Of a stretch of DNA of 64,000 nt, positions 35,111 to 45,422 are shown one piece after another. The stretch comes from Agathobacter sp. (lineage in GTDB: Bacteria > Bacillota > Clostridia > Lachnospirales > Lachnospiraceae), in assembly GCA_022772675.1 (NCBI GenBank), contig JALEZW010000013.1, positions 1-64,000 of the forward strand, given 5' to 3'. The notes under the pieces were generated by a model, which saw nothing but the letters and a program-made list of their open reading frames with translations, did no database searches and was not told the DNA's origin. Position 1 is the stretch's first letter. Every line of letters begins with the position of its first letter. A program made the translations under genes and the position numbers.

Positions 35111-36915
35111 GTTGCAAATACCTCCTTATCTGAGATTGTCTTTCTGAATCCAAGCTTAAACATCGGTGAGAATGCATATCCCTCTTCGATATATCCTTCT
35201 GCTTCTGTAGACGGAGTCAGGGAAACCTTTGTCTCAATCTGTGGAACCGTTGCGCTTACGGCAGTAGCTCCCTGCAGGGATGCTTCACGGCACTTGTATT
35301 CATATTCAATTGTCTTTTCATCTCTGCCTTCGCACTTTAAGGTAATGCCTGTCATATCTTCCGGATACTCGGTGGTACCATAGCAGGCTACCATATATTC
35401 ATCTAAAGTCACCTCTGCAGAGGGATCGCTCATCTGAAGAATATGTCTTTCAATCTTGATGCTGGAAGAACCTTCCTCGAAGTACTCCTTCGTCTGCAGC
35501 TTCACAGTAAGTCCGTGGAACTCAATGGTTACAGGATTCAGAGTCAGGATTCTGGTATTTCCCTCCTGTGAAAAATGTGCGTGTGTCGGGCAGAGACATA
35601 AATCAACCTCTTCCCCATTATATTTAAGTTTCGCACTTCTTACCGTTCCCTCTCCTGCGTAATGGGTAAAGTAACCGGCACGGTATTTCTCCTGAATCAA
35701 AAATGGATAGGACGCATCCTGTACATGCTTCGTTCCGATTCCCACCGGCCACTCCAGCTTGGCAACATATGGACGAAGGTCTACAATCGCACCACCCTGA
35801 TCCATGTTGACACAGGCTCTCATAAAGGGATCGCAGTACCAGAATAACTGCTTGTCTGAACCATAGAGAATATCTCTCCACAATGCACACTCCGGTTCTG
35901 TATAGCCCTTCTTCTCTCTATAGTAGTCAGCAAACTCTGACATGGTCATGTCTACCAGCTTACCCTCTTTTTTCAGCTGTCCATAGTACTTACAGCCATC
36001 ACTGTAGGACTTTTCCAGAAGTTCATATGGGGCTTCCCAGCGTCCCATCTTATTCATCCAGCCCGGTCCAACGAACATCATATTATAGGCATATCCGTTG
36101 TTATATTTTTCCAGATCCCGGTACTGGTCAATCAGGTTATACAGATACGGATACTCCCAGGTCTTGGTATCGTAAATCATGCCGCGAAGCACATTCTGGG
36201 GATGGGTACCGAAATTGGATCCGTTTCCATCATAACACGCGATCAAATCCCGGGACAGATGCGGGATTGCCACAATTCCGCTGTCCTCTGCCTTATTTGC
36301 TGCCGGTGCATGGGTGTTCTGCTTTGACGGAATCCAAGGTGCCCATGGACCTCCGTCAAATAATGTATACCAGGAATTATTACAGGTATGGTAAGCTTTC
36401 GGACCTTCCTCCCAGCAGGTAGCAACAGCGCATTTTACACTGGGATAAGCCTGCTTGATATAGTTGATGAGATCCGCATCCATGTAGTAAGAGCCCGTGG
36501 ACTCCGGATAAAATCCGAAACGCTCATAAAACTTTTCAAATACATCATTGACAATGGCCTTCTTATCCTCCATGGAAAACATCCAGATACAGAAATCCTT
36601 TGTCTTATACTTCTCACGGAATTCCTCACAGGGAAGACCCAGAAGTGAAAGTGCAATCTCATCTCCATACACTTCATGGTCATGCTTTGCAATCTCAACT
36701 GCCTCATCATTAAACAAAGATGCATAAGTCATCTGGATTGTAACCTTAAGTCCATTCTCGTGTGCCAGTCTCTGCTGGGTTTTAAAGATATCCAGTGATT
36801 CTGTAAGTAATGCCTTATCTCCGATATCCTCTTCCTTCCCCTGTCCGGTTACAGTTGCAGAATACTCTGGAACCATCTCCGGACGATGGATAATGTTTAC
36901 AACAAATTTGTCCAT
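35083..36915 (-). CDS. Uncharacterised carbohydrate-active protein with polysaccharide-deacetylase/GH-like barrel
   Basis: Start MDKFVVNIIHRPEMVPEYS; FGFYPESTGSYYMDADLINYIKQAYPSVKCAVATCWEEG; located in galactan/galactose locus. Fold assignment by eye only. Confidence 0.55.
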   Translation of the reverse strand: MDKFVVNIIHRPEMVPEYSATVTGQGKEEDIGDKALLTESLDIFKTQQRLAHENGLKVTIQMTYASLFNDEAVEIAKHDHEVYGDEIALSLLGLPCEEFREKYKTKDFCIWMFSMEDKKAIVNDVFEKFYERFGFYPESTGSYYMDADLINYIKQAYPSVKCAVATCWEEGPKAYHTCNNSWYTLFDGGPWAPWIPSKQNTHAPAANKAEDSGIVAIPHLSRDLIACYDGNGSNFGTHPQNVLRGMIYDTKTWEYPYLYNLIDQYRDLEKYNNGYAYNMMFVGPGWMNKMGRWEAPYELLEKSYSDGCKYYGQLKKEGKLVDMTMSEFADYYREKKGYTEPECALWRDILYGSDKQLFWYCDPFMRACVNMDQGGAIVDLRPYVAKLEWPVGIGTKHVQDASYPFLIQEKYRAGYFTHYAGEGTVRSAKLKYNGEEVDLCLCPTHAHFSQEGNTRILTLNPVTIEFHGLTVKLQTKEYFEEGSSSIKIERHILQMSDPSAEVTLDEYMVACYGTTEYPEDMTGITLKCEGRDEKTIEYEYKCREASLQGATAVSATVPQIETKVSLTPSTEAEGYIEEGYAFSPMFKLGFRKTISDKEVFATWLNLEKAN

Positions 36916-36983
36916 CTTTCTGTCCTCCCATTGGTAAATATCCTTATCTGCGCACTTTGCGCAATCGGTTGTTCTATGGTTAT

Positions 36984-37012
36984 AGTATACCAAGGGCAGC
37001 TCTGCATGTCAA
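36984..37012 (-). promoter_or_regulatory. Strong sigma-A-type promoter of the NodB-like/zinc-ribbon operon
   Basis: Minus strand TTGACA-(17 bp)-TATACT. Confidence 0.7.
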
Positions 37013-37048
37013 TGTACAATTTTGATAGATTTAGATTGGCATTTTTGT

Positions 37049-38047
37049 CTACTGTGTCGACTCTTTTAACACTACCTCATAGGATAAAAGCGTAAGTTCC
37101 TCCGTGTCTTCCCCCTCAATCTGAGCCAGAAGATTCCTGCAGGCTTCCATTCCCAGTTCCCTTGCATGAAAGGACAGGGAAGTAATGGAGGGGATATTAT
37201 TTTCCAGTACGGAACTGTTATAAAAAGATGCAATCTTTATGTCCTGGGGAACCCGGACCTCTTTCTGCCGGAGTTTTCGTAAAACCTGCCCACAGACAGC
37301 ATCATCCATACACAGAATACAGTCTGCCCCCTTTTCCAGAACCGCTTCCACTGCTGCATCAATTGCCGCCGGGCTCTCTAAATTCCGGAATACCAGCTCT
37401 TCCGCCAGCTCTGACCCTGTCTGTATGTAAGCTTCCTGATATCCTTTCCACCGGTTCTGATTCACCACAAAGGAATCACTGCCCCCCAGCAGGGCAATCC
37501 GTTTCATATTTCTCATCAAAAGAATGGATGTCAGTTCCCTGCAGGCACTCAGATGGTCATTATCCACCTGTTTTACATTCTTATATGTGGTGCTTCCTGT
37601 TGTCACAAAAGGAATATTCTTTTTTAACAGAAGCTCTATCTGCGGATCCTTCAAAGAGGTTCGTAAAAGAACGATTCCATCCACCTTACGGTTTCTTACA
37701 ATTCTCTCCAAACCTGCCACATCATCTTTCTGACTGATGCAGAGCAGGATATCATACTCATGCATTCCTGCGATTTCCTGTATTCCGGTAAGTGCCTCCT
37801 GGAAAAAAGGAAGATCTACCAGTGCATAATTCTCCGGAATCACCACACAGAGATTATAAGTCTTGGACTGCGCCAGTCCTTTGGCAATGACATTAGGCTT
37901 ATAATCATGTTCTTCAATATAGTCCAGCACCCGTTTTCTGGTTGCCGCTCCAATCCTGCCCTTTCCCGATATGGCACGGCTCACCGTAGTCTTGGATACC
38001 CCCAGTGCTTCTGCCACATCCGCAATCGTTATAGCATTATTCTTCAT
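37049..38047 (-). CDS. LacI-family transcriptional regulator
   Basis: ITIADVAEALGVSKTTVSRAISGKGRIGAATRKRVLDYIEEHDYKPN. Confidence 0.95.
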   Translation of the reverse strand: MKNNAITIADVAEALGVSKTTVSRAISGKGRIGAATRKRVLDYIEEHDYKPNVIAKGLAQSKTYNLCVVIPENYALVDLPFFQEALTGIQEIAGMHEYDILLCISQKDDVAGLERIVRNRKVDGIVLLRTSLKDPQIELLLKKNIPFVTTGSTTYKNVKQVDNDHLSACRELTSILLMRNMKRIALLGGSDSFVVNQNRWKGYQEAYIQTGSELAEELVFRNLESPAAIDAAVEAVLEKGADCILCMDDAVCGQVLRKLRQKEVRVPQDIKIASFYNSSVLENNIPSITSLSFHARELGMEACRNLLAQIEGEDTEELTLLSYEVVLKESTQ

Positions 38048-39749
38048 TATTTTTTTGATTGTCCTTCTTTTTTTCTTTTTTGTCCTTGCTTTCCTTCTTA
38101 GACTTCTCCGTCAGCTTTTTATATGCTGCTTCCGCCTCCTGCAGCTTTTTGTAATTCTTTACATTCTGTTTTCCGTCCGCAGATAACTTGTCATAGGAAG
38201 TTCTTGCACTGTCAATTGCATCTTTCGAATCCTTTGTTACCTCCCCGATGGCATCAATCAGCTTTGTTACCGCCTCTGCCTGCTTTTTATCCTCCTCCTT
38301 CTTTTTATCAGCTTCACTTACACTCTCCGTCCCCGGAAGTTCGTAGACCAGTACCGGATAATTTTTTTTAACGTTTTCAAAAATTACCTTTGCTGCATCA
38401 AGAGGAAGATTGATACACCCGTGGGATCCCGAATATTTGTAAATACTTCCCCCAAAACTGCTGCGCCATGTGGCATCATGCATTCCTACATTTCCCGCAA
38501 AAGGCATCCAGTAGGATACCGGGGTTTCATAATTATCTCCACGAAGAACCGCATCTTTCTTCGTATAAGTGATACCATAGGCCCCTGTGGGCGAACCAAA
38601 ATTACGGGCAAGATTTCCCGATACAAAATCCGACTCGATTACCAGTTTTCCATCTTTATAGAGAAAAAGATGCTGCGCTGTCAGGTTTATCTCCACATAA
38701 GAGTTTCCGTAGTCATTTCCCTCATGGGAATTTGCGGTCATGGAGTAATTTAAGTCTCTTGTAACGGGCTTTCCGGACTTAATCTCTTTTATAATCTCTT
38801 CCACTTCCTTATCCGTATCCACTTTCCAGCCATAATGGCTCTCCGGAATCGTCACGGTTTTCCCATAAGAAGTCTTAAGAGTTTTTGCCGAATAGCAGGT
38901 GTTATATTTTTTGGCAAGACCTTCCACATACTCCGTAACCTTTGACCGGTCAAGCACCGGCTGTACCTTATCATTCAATGAAAACCATTTTCCGAATACA
39001 GATGCATCCAAAGTCTGGGACTCTTTCCCCACCGTAAAGGTGATTACCGTTTTGGCATACTCATTCATGGTCTTTACGGCATCCAGAAGTTTGTCGTTAT
39101 CATCCCTAATCTCAGGATCTGCATAGACTCCCTCTTTGTCAAGATCCAGTGTCTCCCTGAGGCTATTCACTGCCTCTGTAACTGCCTGCTTCATCTTGTC
39201 GGCATCAATGGCAGTTCCCATAATACAGGGCTTTACCGCAAACCCGTTTACAGAATCGTAATCTGCAATGGACGCATCCACAGGTGCCGTCTGGCTCTCT
39301 TTATCCATACAGACAAGCCCGTTTATTTTCCCTTCCAGCTGTTTTTCATTAAACTTAACAATTGTCTGCCCTGTCACGATCTTCTTCTGGAAAATCTTAA
39401 CCGGCCATGCAAAAACTGGCTGTGCCTCTATCATCTGCTTAATCTCATCCCCCCACTCCGGTTCCAATGAAATCTCTTTGCCGCTTATGGTCTCCGTTTT
39501 TCCCTCTCTCGTAACAATATTCAAATGATAGGAATGAATCTCCTCCGTAATCTCATCCATCACTTTCTGTGCCGTATATCCACCGGTCTTTAATCCATCC
39601 AAAACCGTTCCCGGGAAGAAATGACTGTGAAAATAAAATGCCATTCCCAGATAGACAAACAGCACTGCAGCTGCTACGGGAATCAAAATTCCTGCCTTTA
39701 TTTTTTCCTCTTTCTTCTTTGTCTGCTCATGCATCTTTTGTTCTCTCAT
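38037..39749 (-). CDS. L,D-transpeptidase (YkuD) with N-terminal TM and peptidoglycan-binding region
   Basis: VEINLTAQHLFLYKDGKLVIESDFVSG, SGSHGCINLPLDAAKVIFENV. Confidence 0.93.
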   Translation of the reverse strand: MREQKMHEQTKKKEEKIKAGILIPVAAAVLFVYLGMAFYFHSHFFPGTVLDGLKTGGYTAQKVMDEITEEIHSYHLNIVTREGKTETISGKEISLEPEWGDEIKQMIEAQPVFAWPVKIFQKKIVTGQTIVKFNEKQLEGKINGLVCMDKESQTAPVDASIADYDSVNGFAVKPCIMGTAIDADKMKQAVTEAVNSLRETLDLDKEGVYADPEIRDDNDKLLDAVKTMNEYAKTVITFTVGKESQTLDASVFGKWFSLNDKVQPVLDRSKVTEYVEGLAKKYNTCYSAKTLKTSYGKTVTIPESHYGWKVDTDKEVEEIIKEIKSGKPVTRDLNYSMTANSHEGNDYGNSYVEINLTAQHLFLYKDGKLVIESDFVSGNLARNFGSPTGAYGITYTKKDAVLRGDNYETPVSYWMPFAGNVGMHDATWRSSFGGSIYKYSGSHGCINLPLDAAKVIFENVKKNYPVLVYELPGTESVSEADKKKEEDKKQAEAVTKLIDAIGEVTKDSKDAIDSARTSYDKLSADGKQNVKNYKKLQEAEAAYKKLTEKSKKESKDKKEKKKDNQKNNEE

Positions 39750-39896
39750 CTTTTTATCCTCCGTCTCATTAGTATTTTACCAAAGCCGGGAGTATTGTCA
39801 ATGCAGCAAATCTTTAAAGTTTTATGAACAAACGGTATTTGATATTGTGAGTACTATTCTTACGTGCTATAATCAAAGCCGAAAGGAGCGTCCGGG

Positions 39897-40595
39897 ATGG
39901 GAAATATGATAGGTTCTGTGAAATTACGTTTATACAGTTTTTACAAAAAATATAATCATCTTCTGATACTTTTGTATTTTATTGTGTATATGGCATGGTT
40001 TTCCTATGTAGAGAAGACCGTTACCACACATTTTAATGTTGTACATGTGGCACTGGATGACTATATTCCCTTCTGTGAATATTTTGTCATTCCTTATCTG
40101 CTCTGGTTCCCCTTTGTAGCCTGGGGGGTCCTGTATATGGCATTACATAACAAAAGTGATTACTATAAGCTCTGCGCATTTTTATTTACCGGTATGACCA
40201 TCTTTTTAATTATTTCCACGGTATATCCCAATGGTCATTACCTGCGCCCGACTTATTTCAGCCACCATAATATCTGTACTATGCTCTGTGAATATTTATA
40301 TGCCACAGATACTCCTACTAATCTGTTTCCGAGTATCCATGTGTATAATTCTCTCGGCATTTTCCTTGCCGTGATCAATAATAAACATCTGAGCAAAAAT
40401 AAAACGGTCTGTCTCGTTACCCTTTTACTGACCGTAAGCATTATTTTATCCACCATGTTCATCAAACAGCACTCTGTCTTTGATGTGTGCTGTGCCTTTA
40501 TTCTTGCAGCAGTTATGAATCTTATTGTTTACCGCCACAGCTGGGCAAGGGTTCCAACCACCGGAAAAGCCGGAAATGGTCTTACTCTGGAATAA
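39897..40595 (+). CDS. PAP2-like phosphatase membrane protein
   Basis: NLFPSIHVYNSLG, IKQHSVFDVCCAFILA; multiple TM helices. Confidence 0.85.
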   Translation: MGNMIGSVKLRLYSFYKKYNHLLILLYFIVYMAWFSYVEKTVTTHFNVVHVALDDYIPFCEYFVIPYLLWFPFVAWGVLYMALHNKSDYYKLCAFLFTGMTIFLIISTVYPNGHYLRPTYFSHHNICTMLCEYLYATDTPTNLFPSIHVYNSLGIFLAVINNKHLSKNKTVCLVTLLLTVSIILSTMFIKQHSVFDVCCAFILAAVMNLIVYRHSWARVPTTGKAGNGLTLE

Positions 40596-40611
40596 ATACT
40601 TCCCTGCAGAA

Positions 40612-40643
40612 AAAAGTGTACGAAATATTTCGTACACTTTTTT
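40612..40643 (+). terminator. Bidirectional-looking terminator
   Basis: AAAAGTGTACGAAATATTTCGTACACTTTT. Confidence 0.85.
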
Positions 40644-40673
40644 ATATCCTTACATATTACTTCCCGTCCCTGC

Positions 40674-41633
40674 TTACGCGCCTGCGGCTTTTCTTTCTAC
40701 CACATGCCGGTAAAGAGGATCCACTGCCTTCATTAACTCCCCATGGTTCTTCTGCTCTGTAGAAAATTCTTCCGTCAGATCCTCCACCTGCATCCGGTTC
40801 CGCTCCTCTGATTTCATAATTTCCTCATCCGCATTGCGCAGCACCGTAACCTGATTGGAAATCTCTGACAAATCCGGTCCTGCTGCCGCATCTATTGTCT
40901 CCTGAGCATTTCGCACCGCCTCATTACACTTCTTCATCAGCTTTGCGGTTGACACATTGTTTTCCTTTAAAAGAGTGACCAGTCTGTGTACCTGCTCCTC
41001 CAGCTCTGCAATCCGTGTATCTGCTACTGCCAGCCGCTTTCCGGCCTCCGCAACAAGCTTATCATAGTCGGATGCACAGACCCTGATATCCTCTGCCGCA
41101 GTCACAAACTGCTTTCCGGCATCCCCCAGACGTCCAGCTTCAATTGCTGCGTTAAGGGCAAGAACCCCCATCCGTTTTCCATAGCTTTCCATCTGCTCCA
41201 GGGATTCCCTTTCCGTCTCACTCTGTGTCTTTAATGCGGCCGGAAGCTCACTGAAATACTTTGACGGCGAGGTAAAATGCTTATTGTCGTCCACCAGCCT
41301 TGTCAGCTCTGTCTGGATGCCTGTAAACTGATCCAGCGCCTGGGACACCTCTCTGTCATTTCTCTCTGAAAGCTCCTTGTATTCTGCCAGCTGCCGGGTC
41401 AGGTCTGCCTCAACCTCCACATTCCCTGCTGCCAGCTCCGATGCTGTCTGAATGTTAATAGAAAGCTGATTCAGATCCGCCTCTGCCTGTTTAAAGGATT
41501 CTTCCATTTCCGCCGCTGTGGCATCAAACATATCCTTCCCGTCTGCAATCTGCTCAAAAAAGTGCTCGTCCAGCTCGGCGAGCTCCTTCATTTTTAGAAT
41601 TTCTTCCTGATTTTCTTTCTTTTTTCCGAACAT
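40674..41633 (-). CDS. Cytosolic methyl-accepting chemotaxis-like signalling protein
   Basis: Coiled coil with [33 protein letters not shown] hairpin-tip-like motif; no TM. Confidence 0.75.
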   Translation of the reverse strand: [319 protein letters not shown]

Positions 41634-41680
41634 GGTCTGCCCTCCGTTAACATCTATTTTACAATGTCCCAATCAATTTT

Positions 41681-43441
41681 TCAACGGTAACATTTCATCT
41701 CCAGCTGCAGATTTTCATTTCCCTGATAATCATCAATTTTGGGAGAATAAACAATGGACAGCCGGATCTCATTTTTTTGTCCGTGGAGGGCATATTCCAG
41801 TTCCTTTGCCCCATACTGCTGCACAATATAATCCTGAAATGCCTGAATATCACCGAAGTAAATAACAGACACCGGCTGTCCCCCCTCCGGTTCCATGGTC
41901 ATACGCAGGACATTTTTATTTTTTCCCAGCACCCACATCCGTTTTACCGATAAATTTCTGTCGGCAAAAAGTGGAGACGGATTATCCTTTCCAAAAGGAG
42001 CCAGCTGGGAAAACTGATGCACCAGTTCCGTGGTTGCGTAACCTACAGGCATTGCCATATCGATATGAATCACAGGACAAACCTCCTCCACCGTAAGGGG
42101 ACAGGTCTCGTTAATTCGTTTCCGGAACAAATCAATATTTTCTTCCGGCAGGGAAAGCCCTGCCGCCATGGGATGTCCGCCGAATTTGGTAAACAAATCC
42201 CTGCAGGCACACATATTTTCATACATGGAATAGGCTTCTGTGGAACGGCCGCTTCCTTTTGCTCCCTCTTCACCACGGGTTAAGACAAACACCGGCCTCT
42301 CATAGATTTCCCTTATCTTTCCGGCCACCAGTCCTGCGATACTCTCATGGACATCCGGCAGAAAAAGCACCAGCACCGGATCCTTTTCGTATCCGCTTTC
42401 CCCGCAAATCCGCTTTGCCTCCTCTACCCCCTGTCTTGTAAGTTCTTTTCTCTCCTGATTCAATTCCACAAGCTCGTCTGCGATGATTTCTGCCTCCTGT
42501 TCATCCTCTGTCTCAAAAAGCCGAAGGGCCCGCCTTGCCGTATCCAGTCTTCCTGTCGCATTTACACAGGGGCCTAACACAAACCCAAAATGGTAAGCAC
42601 TGACATCCTGTGGTGCAATCCCACAGGCTGCCATTAGTGCCCGTAATCCCTTGTTTCCTGTGGTTTTGATTCTCTTTAATCCTTCCTTTACCAGAATCCG
42701 GTTGACACCTGTTAAGGACATCACATCACAGACCGTCCCCAGGGCAACAAAGTCCAGAAGTTCCTCCGCTTCCTCTTTTGGAATATCAAACAGCTCATAC
42801 AACACAGTAATTACATGCCAGGCAACTCCTGCTCCGCAAAGTTCTTTGTAGGGATAAGGGCAGGCACTCTGGTGGGGATTTACTACAGCATCTGCCATAC
42901 TTTCCTTTTCCACACGGTTTCCATCCTTTTCCTCAAAGGGAATCGCATGGTGATCCGTAACAAGAACCGTCAGTCTCTTCTCTTTTGCCCATCGGATTTC
43001 CTCCAGCGCAGCAATTCCGTTATCACAGGTAAGGATCGTATCCACCCCCTCCGCCACTGCCTCCTCCAGTAGATGAATGCTTAGGCCATAGCCATCATAA
43101 ATCCGGTGGGGAATCACTACATCCACATCTGCACCCACACGCTTTAAAGCAGTCAGAAATAAATGAGAGGAGGTGACACCATCCACATCATAATCCCCGA
43201 TGATCCGGATTTTCCGGTGGTTTCTGATTTTCTCCGCCAGCATCTCCGTCAGCTTCTTCATGTCCTTCATCTGATGGGCATCCGGGAGATCCGATAGTCC
43301 GCCCTCCAAAAAAATCCGGATATTTTCCTCTCCCACAACGTCCCGGTTCCGGATAATCCGTGCCACCACCTGATCAATCTGAAACTTTTCTCCTATTGCT
43401 TTAAAATCGGCTTTTTTTGCTGCCACCATCCACTTCTGCAT
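41681..43441 (-). CDS. recJ: Single-stranded-DNA-specific exonuclease RecJ
   Basis: IRIIGDYDVDGVTSSHLFLTALKR, VLVTDHHAIPFE, FGFVLGPCVNATGRLDTA, KFGGHPMAAGLSL. Confidence 0.95.
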   Translation of the reverse strand: MQKWMVAAKKADFKAIGEKFQIDQVVARIIRNRDVVGEENIRIFLEGGLSDLPDAHQMKDMKKLTEMLAEKIRNHRKIRIIGDYDVDGVTSSHLFLTALKRVGADVDVVIPHRIYDGYGLSIHLLEEAVAEGVDTILTCDNGIAALEEIRWAKEKRLTVLVTDHHAIPFEEKDGNRVEKESMADAVVNPHQSACPYPYKELCGAGVAWHVITVLYELFDIPKEEAEELLDFVALGTVCDVMSLTGVNRILVKEGLKRIKTTGNKGLRALMAACGIAPQDVSAYHFGFVLGPCVNATGRLDTARRALRLFETEDEQEAEIIADELVELNQERKELTRQGVEEAKRICGESGYEKDPVLVLFLPDVHESIAGLVAGKIREIYERPVFVLTRGEEGAKGSGRSTEAYSMYENMCACRDLFTKFGGHPMAAGLSLPEENIDLFRKRINETCPLTVEEVCPVIHIDMAMPVGYATTELVHQFSQLAPFGKDNPSPLFADRNLSVKRMWVLGKNKNVLRMTMEPEGGQPVSVIYFGDIQAFQDYIVQQYGAKELEYALHGQKNEIRLSIVYSPKIDDYQGNENLQLEMKCYR

Positions 43442-43500
43442 TGTTTTTTCTCCGTTCGTATTTTCTGCTGCAGTTCCTGTATACCCTGTTTCTTTTCTCC

Positions 43501-44754
43501 CTACCGCAATTCTGCAATCCGTGATACTCCTACATAGATATCCGAAATCTTATACCAGGTCGGATAATCCACAACTCCCGTTACCGGCAGCCCGAATACC
43601 GACTGGAATTTTTCCACAGCCTCTCTGGTTCTGCTTCCGTAAATCCCATCTGCGGTAACGGTGGGAATCGCCGGATAAGCACGGGAAATACGTGCCAGCT
43701 GTTCCTGCAGCTGACGTACCTTTGGCCCGCTGGCCCCGATTCCCAGGTCATATCCCGGCCAGGATGCCGGAATCCCGGAGATTCCCTCTGCTGTATTGAT
43801 ATACATGTCGTTCCCATAATAGCTGCGCAGGATATCAATGGCAGAATATCCCTGGTCTCCCAAATACTTGCTGCCCCACTGGGACATCCAGTTTGGACAG
43901 GTCACTCTCTGTCCGTCACAGTACTGGGTTAAGATTGGCTGCTGTACATTGGGACGGGAGAGATAATTTTCAAACATCTCATCCACTACCCGGGAGATAC
44001 TCTGGAAAAAATTTCTCCCGTACATAAATTTATGGTCGTATGCGGTTGAGGAGGTTATCGTAAAGGCATAGCCTTTTCCCCGATACCACTCCGTATACAC
44101 CCGGTTTAATGTAAAAGACATGATTGCCAGAATGTTTGCCCGCAGGGTTGCATCCGGCCAGGTGGCATAAATCTCCGAAGACGCCACATTTTTGATGTAA
44201 TCTCGGTAACGCACATAATAATTGGCGGCAGTGGTATCTCCCGGTGCCCCGTCATGCACCACCACATATTCCGGGATCACCACCCGGCTCAATACAATCT
44301 CTCCGGTTTCCTCCACCGTCTTAATCTCTGACTCCGGAATTTTCGGCGGATATTCCGCATAAAGGGTGTGTGCCGGAATCACAATGGTATCAATGGGATT
44401 TCCCGGGGCATCCTCCGGTTCCATCCTTACCTCCTGTGTCGCCTCTTCCCCGGGAAGGATATCAATCGCCGAAACCGTAATGTTCCGATAGCCTGGGGCC
44501 TGCACCACAATCGTATATTCCGAATACGGCTGCTCTTCTGACGGCTCCATGGAGTACTCCAGTGGCGGAGCATTAAGCGTAATTTCCTCAGTGTTGCCCG
44601 AATCATCGGTACCCACCTCCTCTAATGTTTCCTCCGGATTTCCGGTATAGGAAATCCGGATTTTCGCCCCCTGTACCGGTGTACCAGTTGACTCATTAAT
44701 CAGATGGATTTTCAGTGTTCCCTCATCCACCAGATTTGCCCTAGCATTGTCCAT
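43501..44754 (-). CDS. SpoIID-like/peptidoglycan-binding protein
   Basis: N-terminal carboxypeptidase-regulatory-like repeats, central NWMSQWGSKYLGDQGYSAIDILRSYYG, C-terminal PG_binding_1 (VRQLQEQLARI...DGIYGSRTREAVEKFQSVFGLPVTG). Confidence 0.8.
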   Translation of the reverse strand: MDNARANLVDEGTLKIHLINESTGTPVQGAKIRISYTGNPEETLEEVGTDDSGNTEEITLNAPPLEYSMEPSEEQPYSEYTIVVQAPGYRNITVSAIDILPGEEATQEVRMEPEDAPGNPIDTIVIPAHTLYAEYPPKIPESEIKTVEETGEIVLSRVVIPEYVVVHDGAPGDTTAANYYVRYRDYIKNVASSEIYATWPDATLRANILAIMSFTLNRVYTEWYRGKGYAFTITSSTAYDHKFMYGRNFFQSISRVVDEMFENYLSRPNVQQPILTQYCDGQRVTCPNWMSQWGSKYLGDQGYSAIDILRSYYGNDMYINTAEGISGIPASWPGYDLGIGASGPKVRQLQEQLARISRAYPAIPTVTADGIYGSRTREAVEKFQSVFGLPVTGVVDYPTWYKISDIYVGVSRIAELR

Positions 44755-44899
44755 GACTGCTCCTTTTATTTTACTGCAGTCTTTTCACCTGCAGCTCTTT
44801 TTATTCATGGTATGCATCTTGTAAAAAAATGATTCCATTGCTATACTATACGTAATAATAGAATGATTCAAAGCATAGAAAATACAAAAGGAGGTCTTT

Positions 44900-45409
44900 A
44901 TGCACACATTTCAACCATATCCAATTGATGCTCTGGAGTTTGACCCTTTTACCAAAATCGGGAAAGAATGGGCTCTGGTTTCCGCAGGAGACAAAAATAA
45001 ATACAACACCATGACGGTAAGCTGGGGAGGTGTTGGCGTACTCTGGGGTAAAAATGTCGTTTTCATTTTTATCCGGGATTCCCGCTACACCAAAGAGTTT
45101 CTTGATAAAGGAGAATTATTTTCCCTCTCCTTCTTAAGTGAGCAGTACCGGGATTCTTTAAACTACTGTGGCAGCCACAGCGGACGTGACGATGGCGATA
45201 AGTTTGCCAAAGCAGGACTTACACCGGCATTCCGCCACAGCATTCCATACCCGGATGAGGCAAATCTGTTATTCCTGTGTAAAAAGATGGCCGCTGTCCC
45301 CATTACGGAAGACAGTTTCACAGATGCTTCCATTATGTCCAAATGGTACAGCGACCACGACATGCACATGATGTATGTGGGGGAAATCATTGAGGTTGCC
45401 GCCCGATAA
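44900..45409 (+). CDS. Flavin reductase-like domain protein
   Basis: NKYNTMTVSWGGVGVLWGKNVVFIFIRDSRYTKEFLDKGELFSLSFL. Confidence 0.85.
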   Translation: MHTFQPYPIDALEFDPFTKIGKEWALVSAGDKNKYNTMTVSWGGVGVLWGKNVVFIFIRDSRYTKEFLDKGELFSLSFLSEQYRDSLNYCGSHSGRDDGDKFAKAGLTPAFRHSIPYPDEANLLFLCKKMAAVPITEDSFTDASIMSKWYSDHDMHMMYVGEIIEVAAR

Positions 45410-45422
45410 ATAAGTCTTTTTG

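Noticed and set aside
35883-36422. 179-aa plus-strand ORF antisense to the NodB-like gene
   Set aside because: Low-complexity shadow frame
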